The translations under genes and the position numbers were made by a program. A DNA stretch of 64,000 nucleotides from positions 41,625,236-41,689,235 of the forward strand of contig CM041294.1 in NCBI GenBank assembly GCA_023052935.1. The letters are read 5' to 3'. The notes beneath the pieces are model-generated. The model searched no databases, had not been told where the DNA came from, and worked only from the letters and a program-made list of their open reading frames with translations. The stretch is from Piezodorus guildinii. Taxonomy: Eukaryota; Arthropoda; Insecta; Hemiptera; Pentatomidae. Positions 22,291-34,695 of the stretch are shown here, in pieces (position 1 is the first letter of the stretch; the number at the start of each line of letters is the position of its first letter).

Positions 22291-23500
22291 AGAACTATTT
22301 TAAGTAACGCCTGTTACCAAGACTGCCTACTTTACACGTTCATTTTAACTGCATATTATATTTCTTAATTATATCGTTCATATTATCTAAATTATACTGG
22401 ACAAGATGCAATCTTTGCAAGGATGCATCCTCAGGAATTCCACAATGGTCTAATCCTTTCTTATTCCTTACCAAATATTTTACGCAATAGTTTTATTCTC
22501 AAAACCCATAAGACATTCATCCAAGTTCTTAGAATATTAGGAGTCCAGTGAATGAACTTTCATCTAACTCCACGAATCAGGGAATCAAGTCCTACTGGAA
22601 ATGGAAATTTTATTTTCAGCCTTTACGACTGTGACAGGTTGGAAGACAACAGGCTAGTCTGAATTAAATAACTTTTTTATAAATATTTAACAGGGTAAGG
22701 TACCAGCACTTTCACTACAACTGTTGGGATGTCGGTATATTAAGTTAGTATTAGCTACTTTCTGTCCATCCTTTCTCTTAATTACTCGTTAAAAAAGAAA
22801 GTATAGTATTTTCCAAGATTATACAAGATACAAAATACTTCAATAAAAGGGTTTTATGTGAGGATGAATCAGAGGTAAATAGAAATTATTTTAATGCCTA
22901 CTTTGAATACTGGTTCTGCGCTGTCACTGTTACCACTGATTTGGTAATAGAGATTACTGTTTCATAAAAAACCTGGTGGTGAGCTGTGTGTCATTTAAAT
23001 TTTTGATGAGCCATAGACTAATATCAAAACATATGACTCTACCAAAAAGATAATAAAATCGCACATTACAGAATCAAAATTATCAGGTAATATCTGTGCA
23101 ATTTATGAGTGATATTGATTCCAGAAAACTTCAGAGTTTTTATTTATCTCATAAATAGCCGAGAAGGCGGATGCTGGTATTAATGTATTGTTAGTCAAAT
23201 TATTGTTAGCTAAAATCAATCATTGATTTAGGGACCAAAAAGCGACTAAATAATCCCGGAGAAAAGCCACGGACGGCATACTATTCGGTTAAACTGTGGT
23301 CTGCGGTTTGTTGTGGGTGAGAAGTCGGTTTTTATACTACCGCTGTAAAACCAATTAAACCTTGTACCGTTAATTTGGTAAGGTCAAATAAAAATAAATA
23401 GGCTTCCTTCACAAACTAATACCTTCAATGAAATTAAATTAATATTCACAATGTGAATAACAAAAATGATCCTAAAATATATTAATTCTAAAATAAATCA
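22291..23500. other. AT-rich sequence, no gene recognised
   Basis: 23245-23300 (CCCGGAGAAAAGCCACGGACG) resembles the CGGAGAAATGCAGCGGTCGG phrase at 28418, so a small piece of the same dispersed repeat is present. Otherwise unassigned. Confidence 0.4.
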
Positions 23501-23502
23501 CA

Positions 23503-23507
23503 CTATA

Positions 23508-23563
<56 letters not shown>
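23503..23563. repeat. (TA)n microsatellite
   Basis: TA repeat with one TG interruption (ATATATGTATATAT). Confidence 0.95.
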
Positions 23564-23570
<7 letters not shown>

Positions 23571-23595
23571 GTTTTTGACAATTCAATTTTTTACA

Positions 23596-23876
23596 GGCCT
23601 CGAGGTCCAGTCAATAAATAAACAATTGTGTTAGGGTTACATTTCGAGAATTTATTTTTCTTATATTCATGCCCTTAATAGTGAAAACAACAAAAAATAA
23701 TATTAAAACTTGGATATTGAATTTAAACAAATAGATTAAATATTAAAATCAAACAAATTCTAATAATCTGTTTTGTTATACTGTTATGGCATGAATATGA
23801 GAACTCGAGAAGCTCGAAACATAGCCTTTAAATATCTTTTCATTTATTGACTGAACCACGAGACCCGTAGAAAACA
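23596..23876. repeat. Inverted repeat with GAGAA...TTCTCGAAAC hairpin motif
   Basis: Left arm about 23596-23674 and right arm about 23789-23876 are reverse complements (GGCATGAATATGAGAA, CTCGAAAC, TTTATTGACTGAACC, ACGAGACCCGTAGAAAA). A third, unpaired copy is at 40731-40820. Confidence 0.75.
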
Positions 23877-24445
23877 TAGTCTGATCCAAGCTCTTCTATC
23901 CTGTACCAACTGTCCACGTCTGACTAAATTTTGTATCTATTAATATATATTATATTTTTTATGTAGATATTAAGTTGAGTGGACGACTGAAACTCATCAT
24001 AGTCAGATTTTACAACCTTAAATTAATAGGATAAAACACAAATTTTTGCTATATTTATGTTCTGACACATAGAAACTGTATATTGATATTTTGTTTATTA
24101 ATGAATTGTTTCTATTTAAAATAATTTATTTTATTGTCATATATTTTGATGATGAATATGATATCTCAGTTTATCTCTTAACAATTTATTCTCAATATAA
24201 AGCTTATAATAAATTTTATAAAAGTGCCATATAATACATTGTGAGTCAGAACTAAAAAGGAAGGACGATTTTTTCTGGGGACGGAGAATTTCAAGATCGG
24301 AAATTTTCGTGACAAATCTCATTTTTAGGTTAAACGAAAAATATGTTTGCTTTTTTATTTTATTGCTTTAGCCAAAAAAATTATTTTATATTTATCTAGA
24401 AACATGTTACTTGATATAGTACTATTAAATAGTTTGCTTTTACAG

Positions 24446-24497
24446 GACGAAGACAAATTAAACATGCGCCTTCGTGCTAATTATGGCTTTGGAAAAG
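24446..24497 (+). CDS. Possible 52-nt internal exon of an unidentified host gene
   Basis: An intron-like 3' end TTTGCTTTTACAG (24433-24445) is followed by 52 nt encoding DEDKLNMRLRANYGFGK plus one base, then a good donor AAAAG/GTACTT at 24498. The segment is GC-richer than its AT-rich surroundings and uses ordinary codons. The frame is also open for some distance on both sides, so coding potential alone is weak. I do not recognise the peptide. If real, the gene lies on the plus strand with all other exons outside or undetected here. A chance match of splice signals is the main alternative. Confidence 0.3.
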
Positions 24498-24629
24498 GTA
24501 CTTCTTTAGTGGCTTCTTCAAAATTAGTTTTTGTTCTGTTTACCTTAAATCATACATTAATAATTAATATTAATCAATTTTCCAATTTATTGTTTGAAAA
24601 TATGTATGAATGCAAAACTGATATTTAAA

Positions 24630-25340
24630 TATTTGCGCAGGCAAAATATTGTTTGTTTTTTTAACATTCCTATGAATTATTTAAAAAAAACATTTTACTC
24701 TTAAAATACTTATGACGAAATGAGTGTTTATTATAAATTTCTTTTAATGTAATTGTATTATCTTTTGACATCGTATCAGATAAATTAATCTGAAACCGAA
24801 GATCTATCAGGAGCTTTTTGAGGAAACTTTTAGTGTAGGGTTAATTAAAGGTTTATTAATTAACGGTAGTTAGTATGCAGGTATGTAAATTATTTTTTTA
24901 CGCAATATTTTCAAGTGCTAATGTATTCGACGTGTTGTAAGAAGGTGTTGCCATAGAGCGTTGCGCGAGTGGGATCTGGTCCAGTAGGGCCGCAGTGCTA
25001 CTTCAACGGTAATTGAACAGTAAAGATGGTACCAACTCTTGCGAAAACACTAAATAACCAACAGAGAGGATGTAAAGATTTTAGACCGGGGTATGTCTTT
25101 TGGCTGGGGTTCTTTAATCTTGCTTATATAAACCCACATAACTCGGTTATTTTCGAAGGTAGAGAAAAATCGCACAGAGTTTTAGAATCAATACACCGCT
25201 ATTAATTATAAAACAAAATGAAAAAAATTGAAATTTAACTTATAGAGCGCATAACCCCTTTTTTTAATATAGGGAAAATACGCTAGAAATTATTACACAA
25301 TGGGTTATTATTTCCAAATAAATATATTAGGGTATAACTG
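24630..25340. other. No gene recognised
   Basis: 24930-25090 has even composition (TTGCGCGAGTGGGATCTGGT) but stops in all frames. 25130-25200 begins the family G repeat words (AACTCGGTTATTTTCGAAGG). Confidence 0.4.
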
Positions 25341-25344
25341 TTTA

Positions 25345-26622
25345 TAGTTGCTAACCTTATCGATTTTTATCTATCTTCAATAATGACCGAGTTTTAGTGA
25401 AATTACATCTATTATAATATGTGATTCGAATATGTAGATCAACTTTCCCTTGCGATGCTACAAGAGTCCTAAATTTTGCCTATCCAGGTTTTATTAGGAT
25501 AGGGATCTTTAACGAGCACCTGACATAGACAGGCTCGGGGCCACCTTTTAACGTCCCCTACGAAGGACGGCATAACTAAGGATTTTTTACTCCCATTAAA
25601 AAATTCTAGGACTACCTGCGGGTTTGAACTCGTGACCTTTGGCATAGAAGGCTGTTATGCTGACAGCCCAGCTACAAGTGATCTCTATTTTTCTCTATCT
25701 TCAATAATAACCGAGTTTTGGTGGAATTACATCTATTGTAATTTGTGACTTGAATAAATAGATCAAATTTTTTCTCTCTTCAGTTTATCATGCTTAACTG
25801 ATTATAAAACTCTTTATATGGTTTTCTCAATTGAGACGTTGATTTCCAAAAGGTACTAAAGGACAGTTTTTACGAAATTGATATTTTTACATATTTGTAT
25901 TCTCCTCATTTAGTTTTATCTGAATCTTAAATTTGATTGTATCTAATGAACACTCAAGTCCTTTAATAACGTGATTTAGAAATGCTATTAATTTCTTAAG
26001 GTACTAATTACACATTTAGTATCGTTCTAAATCATACTAAAACATTTCATTTAATAACTTTAATATGGTTTTATTAATATAGTGAAAAAAAAATCTATAT
26101 TTTAATGCGAAAAGAATCAAATTAGCTTGTTTAAATAATATAATAACGAGATATTTTGGTGCTTCTTGTAAAATTTCCTAAAATGGATATAGTACCTTTT
26201 GGAAATCATCGTCTCAATTGTCAAAAATAATTTAATCATGAGTGTATTTATGTGCAAAATTTCAGTTTTTTTCTCTTTTTTTTATAATTATTCTCGACTA
26301 ATTTTTTTCTCCATCTTCAAAAATAACTAATTTATTGAATTAAATCACTTTTAATCTGCCGCCAATTTAAAAATAAGCAGCTGATATCAACGTCAACGTC
26401 TAGGTTTCAGGATTATCGTTGCATGTATTTTTGTGGCAAATTGTTTTTGGCCGTTTACAAATGTTCATTGTTGAAAATAATAAAAAAAAATTAGTATACA
26501 GTTTTAAAATCAGTAAACCGCGATAACCCAAGGGAAAAAATATCTATATATTTAAGTCACAAATTATAGGAGATGTGATTCTCCCAAAACTAGGTTATTA
26601 TTGAAGGAAATATAAAGGTGAT
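25345..26622. repeat. Family G repeats including a foldback of about 930 bp, with a SINE D inside
   Basis: The segment 25370-25440 (ATCTTCAATAATGACCGAG) is directly repeated at 25690-25770 on the other side of a SINE D. The latter is inverted at 26530-26620 (ACTAGGTTATTATTGAAGG). Nested inside, GAGACGTTGATTTCCAAAAG (25834) is inverted at about 26190-26215. Arms about 25690-25870 and 26185-26620. Confidence 0.65.
25452..25683 (-). repeat. SINE family D, copy 1
   Basis: The minus strand starts with a tRNA-like head (CTTGTAGCTGGGCTGTCAGC) and B box GAGTTCAAACCC at about 25631-25620. The body includes TTTTTTAATGGGAGTAAAAA, GTTAAAAGGTGGCCCCGAGC and AGATCCCTATCCTAATAAAA. Nearly identical body at 30712-30980. 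Confidence 0.85.
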
Positions 26623-26629
26623 GTTACAT

Positions 26630-26800
26630 GCTTATATAACATTTTTCACTAGGACCTACTGTTTTGGGGCTATATTGTTCTCAATGAAAAAATCACGTTT
26701 AGCATAATTTTTTTCTGAGTATAATGTTGTTTTTTCGAAACACACAATCTTTGTTGGCGTTGCTCGAATAAAAATTTTGACGACAGTTACTTATACATAT
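26630..26800 (+). repeat. Single satellite-like monomer
   Basis: Shares with the array at 5197-6182 the order TTATATAACATTT, CTACTGTTTTGGGGCTATAT, a CTCAATGAAAAAATCACGTT-like stretch, then GTTGGCGTTGCTCGAAT and TTTTGACGACAGTTA. Isolated outside the array. Confidence 0.7.
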
Positions 26801-27912
26801 ATCCTACTTATATTTTACAGATTGTAATTTATGCGTATATTCTTATACTTCAATGTGTAATGATAATACTAGTAAAATTAAAGAATTAATTAATTAATCA
26901 TCAATTTTTAAATAAAAATTTAAGGATATTTTACGATATTTCAAGATTATTATAAGCCCCTAGTGCAGCATTACGATGGCTAGCTAACCGCTACAATTAA
27001 AGGAGGTAGAATTATGTTATGTAAGGAACATTAAATAATATTCAATGATTATGGAAAAATGAACTTCCGCGGTGTTGCTATTACCTAATTATGATCATTG
27101 TTCAATAAAATAATTATTATTGTATATGATAGTTCAATTTAATTTTGATTTGAAATACTGTTTAGTGCATAAATTTTGAAAATAATATAATTTTGATACT
27201 AATAGTCTGAATATTAGATTACTACAAAGTATAAAATATAGGACTAGTATCTCTTTGAAATGATTTGAAAAATCCGTGGGTCTAATCTTCCGTTTATTTT
27301 TAAATTGGCCGGTTTAGCCATTGATTAGTAATTCTTACAATAATAAACGTTTGAAATCAACCAAAAAAAAAAATATAACCAACAAGCTTCCTCAAACTTA
27401 AAGAATTTACATTAAGTTAAGTAGACCAAAAAAATAAATTAAAAACTTTTATTAGATATTTATTTTCTTATTGTATGTCCTATCACATGAAAAAAACAAT
27501 AGAACGGTAAAGACCAATAAAATAATTAATAATGGACATTAATGGCATATTGTTATACAATGTGTTGCTTTAATAACCCATATTTTGTGATGTAACACAG
27601 TTAAGACAAATAATTAATGCACCACAAAGAGGATAATGTAATCCCTATTATTAATTAATATAAGTTATTAATTAATTATTTTAATTTATGTGGTATAATC
27701 GTTATGGCCGCTGCTTGTGTAGCCTGCTGGAAGAATTAATGTGTTCCGGCATCCTGGATGCCTTCCCTCACGATCTTCATTTGTCTTATCTTAATCCTTA
27801 TAAAAATAACTGAGTAAGCTTTTTTTATGCCTAATCGTATGCCTTCAAGAATTATATTTTATTTTTTTCAGATACATTTCCAAATAAAAAATATTATCTG
27901 ATTAATTTTTTT
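26801..27912. other. AT-rich unique sequence
   Basis: No gene. Two small GC-richer islands (26955-27005 and 27700-27780) contain no frame or splice signals I can defend. Confidence 0.4.
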
Positions 27913-28090
27913 TCGGTTGGCGCCACATGCCTTGGAGGCCCTTGGCCGCGCGGTATGGTTTATAGTTTCCACTCCGCGATACTCGATGACATTTTCTAGG
28001 GTAGGGTCATCACTCCCTACGCCTATTTTTGTGAGTAGCCATCAATTGGATGACGGGTCCCACATACCCTTTGTGAATGAATCCCCATTT
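27913..28090 (-). repeat. SINE family B body, 5'-truncated copy
   Basis: The minus strand from 28089 reads ATGGGGATTCATTCACAAAG, then GACCCGTCATCCAATTGATGG, AGGCGTAGGGAGTGATGACC, ending AAGGCATGTGGCGCCA. This matches 14112-14290 in order. The tRNA head is missing. Confidence 0.85.
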
Positions 28091-30090
28091 AATCTGATTA
28101 ATTAATTGATTAAATAAAAAGCAGTTATTAAGTCAAATAACTTGAAACTCCAGATCCTAACTTGAAACCATTTTAATAAAATTACATCCCTTTTAAATTT
28201 GTCCAAAATATCTAATATATAATTTTATATAATTACTCCTACTGGCTAGAATATGAGATATAGTAACGTGAAATATTGTTATATTTAATATAAAATCCTT
28301 TTTAATTGCCTGCCATTTTAAAAATAACCAGCTGATATCAACGTCTATATGTTAGGATCACCGCTGCATGCCCTTGTATTTTTGTGGCGAATTTAAAAAA
28401 AATTGGTCCAGTAGTTTCGGAGAAATGCAGCGGTCGGCGTACGACTGAAAATTGCTGTTGATAGGAAATTAAGTAATATGAAAAGCACTAATTCAAAGCA
28501 TCGTATCATAACGCTACCACTGATTTCAAAATGCAAGATCTAAGCTAGTTGTAAACCAAATTCAATGATTCTTTTTTCATATCTTCAAAAAAATAAATGT
28601 TTGGTATTTATTCATTTATTTATTAGGAGAAACTGATTTTTAAAAATTCTTAATTAGGATTCTACGTATCTAGAAATGTAAGCCTTAAAATTCTTAGAGA
28701 AGGAGGGAGAGAAATAATATTTTTTTGGCCGATTACAAAGGTTCATTATTAAAAAAAAAAATTAACAAAAACAAGGAAAACTCTGGTTAACCTTCTCACC
28801 TATAAAGTTAAATGAAATATACCTTTTGTTCTTTAATGTTGAGGCACAGATGTAAATTCCTCACAAATTTGATCTTTTGAAATATTTTTAGGTATTATGT
28901 AAGCAGGGTGCTATTAACGTCTCAGCAATTTAACACGGTTTAAAGATTACTAGCAAGTTAACACGCGAATGTTTCACAAGTTTCAGAATGTACGAGGCCA
29001 AATGTTAAGGTCATAACTTAAAAATATTTGTAGCAGAAACCAGTTGTTAGGATTAATCGGACTCTTTCTGACCTATCTGTCACCCTTGAGGGGCTACCCT
29101 CTTGTTTTGCAAGTGTCATTGTGTTCTCCAAGCCCAAGGAAAAATAAACTAGGTGAAAATTATTTTCAAGATATGCCAGTGAAAGAATATCTTAAATTTA
29201 TTCTGGGATCACGCCATTAAAACAGAAAAATAATAAAATAAAATAAATAAGTTTTGCTATAAAGTCTGTTGGCTACCTAAAAGCCTTCGAAGTGCAGAGC
29301 TGATCGTCCCATCTACATAGGAATCATTAGACCAGTTTCCATGTATAGCTTCTCTGACTTCATTATTCCCAAAAGGAATTCAATTAATTCTAATCATTTG
29401 GAAAAATCTTAAGGCATCTGGACCAATTTGTAAAATTATTACTCCAAGAAGTCAGGGAATTTCAAAATCGCAAAATCTTCAAGAATGATCAAAGGTTCAT
29501 TTATTTCTGTCTCCGCTCCCAACTTTTGGACTATGCGGGTTCTCCTTCTGCTTCATACTCTAAGGTAAAAACAAAATTCTTATTATTATTATTAGAAAAC
29601 ACTAGGTTACTGTTATCCACCCATAAACAAATTCATCCTTATTGCCTGTGTTCGGTCAGTAGATGAGAGAACTTTCGCTAAGAACATATAACCTTGTTTC
29701 CTTCTGCTGTAAAAAGAAACAATTGAGATAGGTATTACGTATCTACAATGATATAATATTCTTAAGCATGGCGTGGCTGAATATATTTAAAATAATAATA
29801 AAAAAATTAAAAAAAAGCAGGAAAGGTTGCTTCTTTTTTTTCTTTTTCTTTCATGTAGGTTTTTTCAACATTTTTAATAAAATTAAAGATTAAATTAGTC
29901 CACAGATGATTTTAAATTTAATTTTATTATAATTCATCAAAAAGGTGATTATTTAATGAGTTATGAGAATGAAAGTTATTTGAAAAATCAAAGTATAAAG
30001 GACCTAAACAAAACATTCCGGCAGAGGTTTCGTACCAAGGTAACCTTAACGTGGCTCCATATTTAAAATTTGATTAAAATTACTTAAATT
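28091..30090. other. AT-rich DNA with dispersed-repeat phrases
   Basis: 28310-28450 (CAGCTGATATCAACGTCTAT and GGTCCAGTAGTTTCGGAGA) is related to 26370-26460. 28668-28745 matches 9285-9350. No gene recognised in 28750-30090. Confidence 0.45.
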
Positions 30091-30094
30091 GCAT

Positions 30095-30541
30095 TTTTAC
30101 TTTCACTTAGATATATATGAAATATATAGCAAGGGAAAGTAAATTTTCGAATTCCAGTTTTCAACAAAAACACACGTTTTAGGGTCCCTTGAGTCCAAAT
30201 GATCAAGTCCCGCAAAAAAAAGTTAATGGGTGGGTGTATACAAGTGTGTCTGTCCGTGTGTGTATGTGATAAGTCTAGCGCAAAAATATAAAGTCAAACT
30301 GAAATTTCATATTTAAGACAACTATACGCCCGAAATGTTACACTGACTTTTTCATTAATCAGCTTACCAGAAGAGCCACTTTATACTGTGCGTTTTCCAC
30401 CTTTTTTACGATTTTCTCTAAACCTTTCTATCTCGATGTAAAATTGGATGGGCTTTAATAACATGCAGGTTTCATTCTGATTGAAATAGTATGGCAGGAC
30501 TCAAATGCCGATATTTTTAATTGTTTTCCTATAAAGTACCT
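30095..30541 (-). repeat. Family E repeat, partial copy
   Basis: Begins at the 3' subterminal end (CTTTCACTTAGATATATATG) and keeps the landmarks GGGTCCCTTGAGTCCAAATG, a TG-rich tract (30221-30270), ACGCCCGAAATGTTACA and GTAAAATTGGATGGGCTTTA. It stops at about 30541 where unrelated sequence starts. Confidence 0.85.
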
Positions 30542-30711
30542 GGAACCCCTCCACGGGCACACTCAGCCTTTATAAAGTGTTCGCCCAAAATTCGGAGAAA
30601 AAATCTGACAGCTGAGCTTGATCAAGACATAATCACCTCCATACATGGCGGTTGGCATAGAAACTAAACGAATAATCTATATGTACTGAACCTACGATTG
30701 CTTATTTATTT

Positions 30712-30980
30712 AACGTCACTTTATGCTACTATGGCTAATCGGACGATGCTACAGTGGGAGTCCTAAATTTTGCCTATCCAGGTTTTATTAGGATAGGGAT
30801 CTTTAACGAGTACCTGACATCGCACAGGCTCGGGACCACCTTTTAACGTCCCATCCGAAGGACGGCGTAACTAAGGATTTTTTACTCCCATTAAAAAATC
30901 CTAGGACCACCTGCGGGTTTGAACCCGTGACCTTTGGCATAGGAGGCTGTTACGCTAACCACCCAGCTCCAAGTGATCCC
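30712..30980 (-). repeat. SINE family D, copy 2 (full length)
   Basis: The minus strand starts GGGATCACTTGGAGCTGGGT with B box GGGTTCAAACCCG at about 30929-30917. The body is as in copy 1. The 3' end, ATTTAACGTCACTTTATG on the plus strand (30710-30727), is the same word that serves as insertion target at 49138 and 50291. Confidence 0.88.
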
Positions 30981-31084
30981 GACTAAGATCCTTCATAGGT
31001 TGTTGAGACAGTTTTTTTTTTTTTTAATTAGGTTTATTTTGTATGTTGTTATCTGTTAAAATTTTTATGTTATTGTCAAACACC

Positions 31085-31160
31085 TACACTGTATCTTGTT
31101 TTTTAGCCATGATGAAGACCTGCAATGTGGGCAGAAACGTTGGTTAATAAATAGCTTTTT
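31085..31160 (+). repeat. Repeat end with hairpin-GAAACGTTG motif
   Basis: CATGATGAAGACCTGCAATG followed by TGGGCAGAAACGTTGG (31108-31143), then an A/T-rich tail. Same arrangement as at 35172 and 49347. Confidence 0.5.
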
Positions 31161-32337
31161 ATTATTTTCTAAACTTTTATGACCGCCTCCTGAATCATCT
31201 GATCTTTTATGGATAATAAAATAATTCAACTTCTAGTCATAAATCAGGACTCGTTCGAGAAAATATGGAGCTGATAGAAATGAGAGTCTGACTGAGTTTT
31301 CTCAAAACCTATTTCAAATATAATTAGATGTACTGCGAACTAGTAAAAAGGCTTTTTCTAAGTGTAACATCGTAATGGAGAATTGCAACATACAAAAATA
31401 TCTTTAACCAATTAATGCAAACAAGTGGTGATGGTCAAGTCAAGACAAACGGAAAAACATCGTCAAACAATTAGGTGGAGATTCGTAATTAGTGTTGAGA
31501 AGGTCCAGAAATAAAATAATTAATGCAGTAAGTGTATGTAATTATCAAGCAAGTGGACGATAGGAGAGAAGAGAGAAAGGCTATATTTTGACGAGAGGGG
31601 ACCTATCGTCTTTCATCTTCCACCGGCCTTGACTTTTCCTGTTTCGCTGATTAATTTCTGCTCAGGTGAATAACGGGAAGTAAAGACAATTGACCTTCAA
31701 CTCATAACAGATTAATACATAATTATCTTTTTTTCCTTAAGTGTTTTGGGGCCTTGTATTGTCTTATATATTAATTTTCCATTCTTTGATATACCCACCA
31801 TCTTCGAACTACTTCTTTGCGATGCAGGTGCTAGCAGTATATTTTCATATCATGCCATATCATCCAAACCTTTTGTAAAAACGATCGGTATCTTATTCAC
31901 TTATACTTAAGGACTTAGTGGTGACTTACTTACTTAAAGAGCTCGGACTTTTACATTCAAAGGCGTAAAGAACACCAATGTAACCGATGTGAAATTGGCG
32001 GCAAAGCTCGTGCATAAATCGTTATACAGGAAAATATTCTGATCTAATTTAAAAATAAAAATAATACCAAGAAGTACGTATGGTGGTTTTTCCCTTGGAG
32101 AGTTAAAAACAAACAACAAATTACTAGAATTTGACCAGTCACCATAATTTACATCACTGTTAGCATAGCTTTAGGGGTTTTCGTTTTATCTTTACCACTT
32201 TAATTAAAATATGGGTCTCGTGTTTATGGTCCATTCTTAAAACTAGGATTTTTAGCACAAAACACACTAGGGAGTGCATTCAGTATCCCTTGTGTAACTC
32301 CTTGAAGATGACATATTTCTTGGACGTAATTTTTTCA
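31161..32337. other. Unique sequence, no gene recognised
   Basis: 31550-31700 is relatively GC-rich with no frame. Other parts AT-rich. Confidence 0.4.
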
Positions 32338-32583
32338 TTTAACATCTCTTCATGCAGCTGTGGCTAATCGAACCATGGTACTACTAAATTTTGACTATCC
32401 AGGTATCATTAGGACAAGGATTTTTAACGAGTCCATGATATCGCACGGGCTCGGGACCACCTTTTTAGAGCGTCATGACAAAGGATATTTACTACCATAA
32501 GTCCTTGAGCCACCAGCCAGGTTTGAACACGCGACCTTGGACATAGAATTCTGTTATGTTAGCCACTACACCACAGGTAACCC
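32338..32583 (-). repeat. SINE family D, copy 3 (variant tRNA head)
   Basis: The minus strand begins GGGGTTACCTGTGGTGTAGT. A box TGGTGTAGTGG (about 32572-32562) is a perfect match to the Pol III consensus; the B box is GTGTTCAAACCTGG. The body is diverged but collinear with copies 1 and 2, lacking part of the middle. Confidence 0.8.
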
Positions 32584-32807
32584 CTATCTTATATATTGTA
32601 AAATATTTATTAAAATCTCAAAAGGTATATCTAACATCACCTGATTTCTTTTTTTTGTGATCTATAATCATAAAAGAAGCTTTTGATGCATTGAAGATTT
32701 CGTTTCCATGTCCTAGTTTTTCTCCTTACTCGATGAAGGATAAAGTAATTCCTTAAAAGGAACTAATAAACTCCGTAGAATTTTGGATACATACTTGAAG
32801 CTTCTTC

Positions 32808-32985
32808 TTTTTTTTTATCGTGGGTTTTCTCGGACCATGGAGTGTGGATGGGGGATTAATGACAGAGTTAAAGCCTACCTTCCTCCGTCACCGAGACTTG
32901 AATTCGTAATTATTTTATTCCAACTTTGGTTATCGGGTTGCTGGACAGCGTGCGTTAACCCACATGGCCAGTCGCCATGCCGCAT
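32808..32985 (-). repeat. SINE family C, diverged copy 2
   Basis: The minus strand reads GACTGGCCATGTGGGTTAAC (A-box region), AATTCAAGTCTCGG (B-box-like), then a C-rich body and GAAAACCCACGATAAAAAAA. Layout parallels the copy at 13242. Confidence 0.5.
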
Positions 32986-33479
32986 CTATGCACTTGTTAC
33001 AAGGAATAAGCCTTCCCCTTTGGCTGCATAACTCTATCCCATAAACAATACTAATAAAAATAAGGATACAGTCCCTCGTAATCTCATTATTGACCTGCAT
33101 AATATTGAAATTTAAGCAATTACTGCTTTTGTGTAAAACCCACAAACAACTAGAAAAAAATAATTTATATATATACATATACACTTCTTAAAACAGTATA
33201 CAAAATAATCAAGATAACATTTCAGTTTCGATTGCTTAAACACTACTTACATGAATGATTTTTTTTTAATAACCTCTAAAATGTATAACATTATTGCATA
33301 TCCTCAATTCCCAGCCGATATGATCTATTTTCACAAGAGAAGTATCCCTCCACTATCCGTGGTTGGGATGAGGACATCGATGGGAACCCAGTTAAGCAAG
33401 CTCTGCGAGGGTTTTGGGGTCGCGATGGACTGCGTTCTATTTTGCTCAATGAGCAATATCAGAGGCTGGTTGGATTGTA

Positions 33480-33990
33480 TGTAAGTATTACAAGGAGTAA
33501 TGTTGTACCAAAGTTTAGATGTTTATTTCGAGGAAACTGGGTGTAGCTGTTAAGTATGTCGAAATAGGAAACCAAAATCTGAGGGCATTGGAAAGCTTTA
33601 AGTATTTGGGGGCTCTATTGACAACAAGTAATGAGATTACGGATGAGTTAAAAGCAAGGTTTTTCGACCGCATTCATAATTTTTCACACCCATTTCGAAG
33701 GAAGAAATAACCATGGATTTTTTAATGAAGTAAATCCTAAGAGCTGTATTTGAGTATGGTGAGTGGCAGCGAAGGAAAAATAGGGAATGTTCCAGCTCTA
33801 CCAAGATGTTAGTTAGTATCTTCTATCACATCAAGATACAGAGGCTAAAATGTATCGGGCATATGATGAGGATGAGCAGGGACAGTGGCAAGTAAGATGG
33901 ATCTACAGGGATGTTCCGGGTGGCTGGTGCCAGTGTGATAGGCCCAAGGGCCGATGGTTGGGAACTATTGCGCCAGCTTTCTGCGCCTGT
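33480..33990 (+). pseudogene. RTE-type LINE reverse transcriptase fragments
   Basis: 33535-33660 encodes IGNQNLRALESFKYLGALLT and NEITDELKARF, the conserved stretch after the palm domain in RTE elements (compare FKYLGSIITRKNEIQEEIKS at 51450). 33830-33890 in another frame gives IKIQRLKCIGHMMRM, the next conserved segment. Catalytic YADD is absent. Broken by several shifts. Confidence 0.7.
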
Positions 33991-34044
33991 TGAGCATATA
34001 GAGGAAGAAGACAAAATCCTAGGGCTTGATCATATTGATAATCT

Positions 34045-34108
34045 ACCGGGTTTGAAATGTTTGTACGGATTAGGGCTGTTATGTAAGCCACTGCACCACA
34101 GGTGACCC
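34045..34108 (-). repeat. SINE family D head, partial
   Basis: GGGCTGTTATGTAAGCCACT and GCACCACAGGTGACCC (34073-34108) match 32551-32583 of copy 3. Confidence 0.6.
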
Positions 34109-34279
34109 TTGATAGATATATATAACTAGGGGTTAAGGATTTATTATGCCAGAGGTCGTAGTTTTAAACAAAGCAGATGGCCCTAGGATTATTAGAGGGA
34201 GAAAATCGTTGGTCCATCTTTTGGATGGAACGTAAAACGAATTTGATTGAAAAAAATTATGAATTTGACTGAAAAAACC

Positions 34280-34500
34280 TTTAATATCGGTCTAATGGCT
34301 GGGGCATGTAGCACGTATGCTCAGGGAATCTATTCCCAAACGGATTCTCGAGGACAGTCCTGATGGTAGACTTAGTAGAAGAAGAGCACGCCTTAGGTGG
34401 CAGGACGAAGTTGGATAAGTCCAGAGAAAATGAATATTATAAGATGAGGTATGCTTGCCCGGGATAGTTGAAAGGCCAGGTTCTTGCAGAACCGTAGCAC
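34280..34500 (+). pseudogene. RTE-type LINE C-terminal fragment
   Basis: With one frame change the plus strand gives a GH-V-R-M-like start, then RESIPKRILEDSPDGRLSRR and RARLRWQDEVG. This is the basic segment that precedes the end of RTE-type polyproteins. Confidence 0.65.
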
Positions 34501-34519
34501 CGAAAATTAATATAAACAA

Positions 34520-34645
34520 TAAAATATTTTGGAACTTCCTCTTCCTTTATTAAATTTTTATTTATTTTTACATAAATAAATTTTCTATATAACGTTTCGA
34601 GGTATTCCTTGCCTCATCTTCAGATTAAGAATAAAATGACGAATT

Positions 34646-34695
<50 letters not shown>

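Noticed and set aside
32783..33484. Several short frames (60-84 codons) suggesting a gene.
   Set aside because: They cover a SINE C-like copy and decayed LINE pieces; only the RTE fragment from 33480 is supportable.
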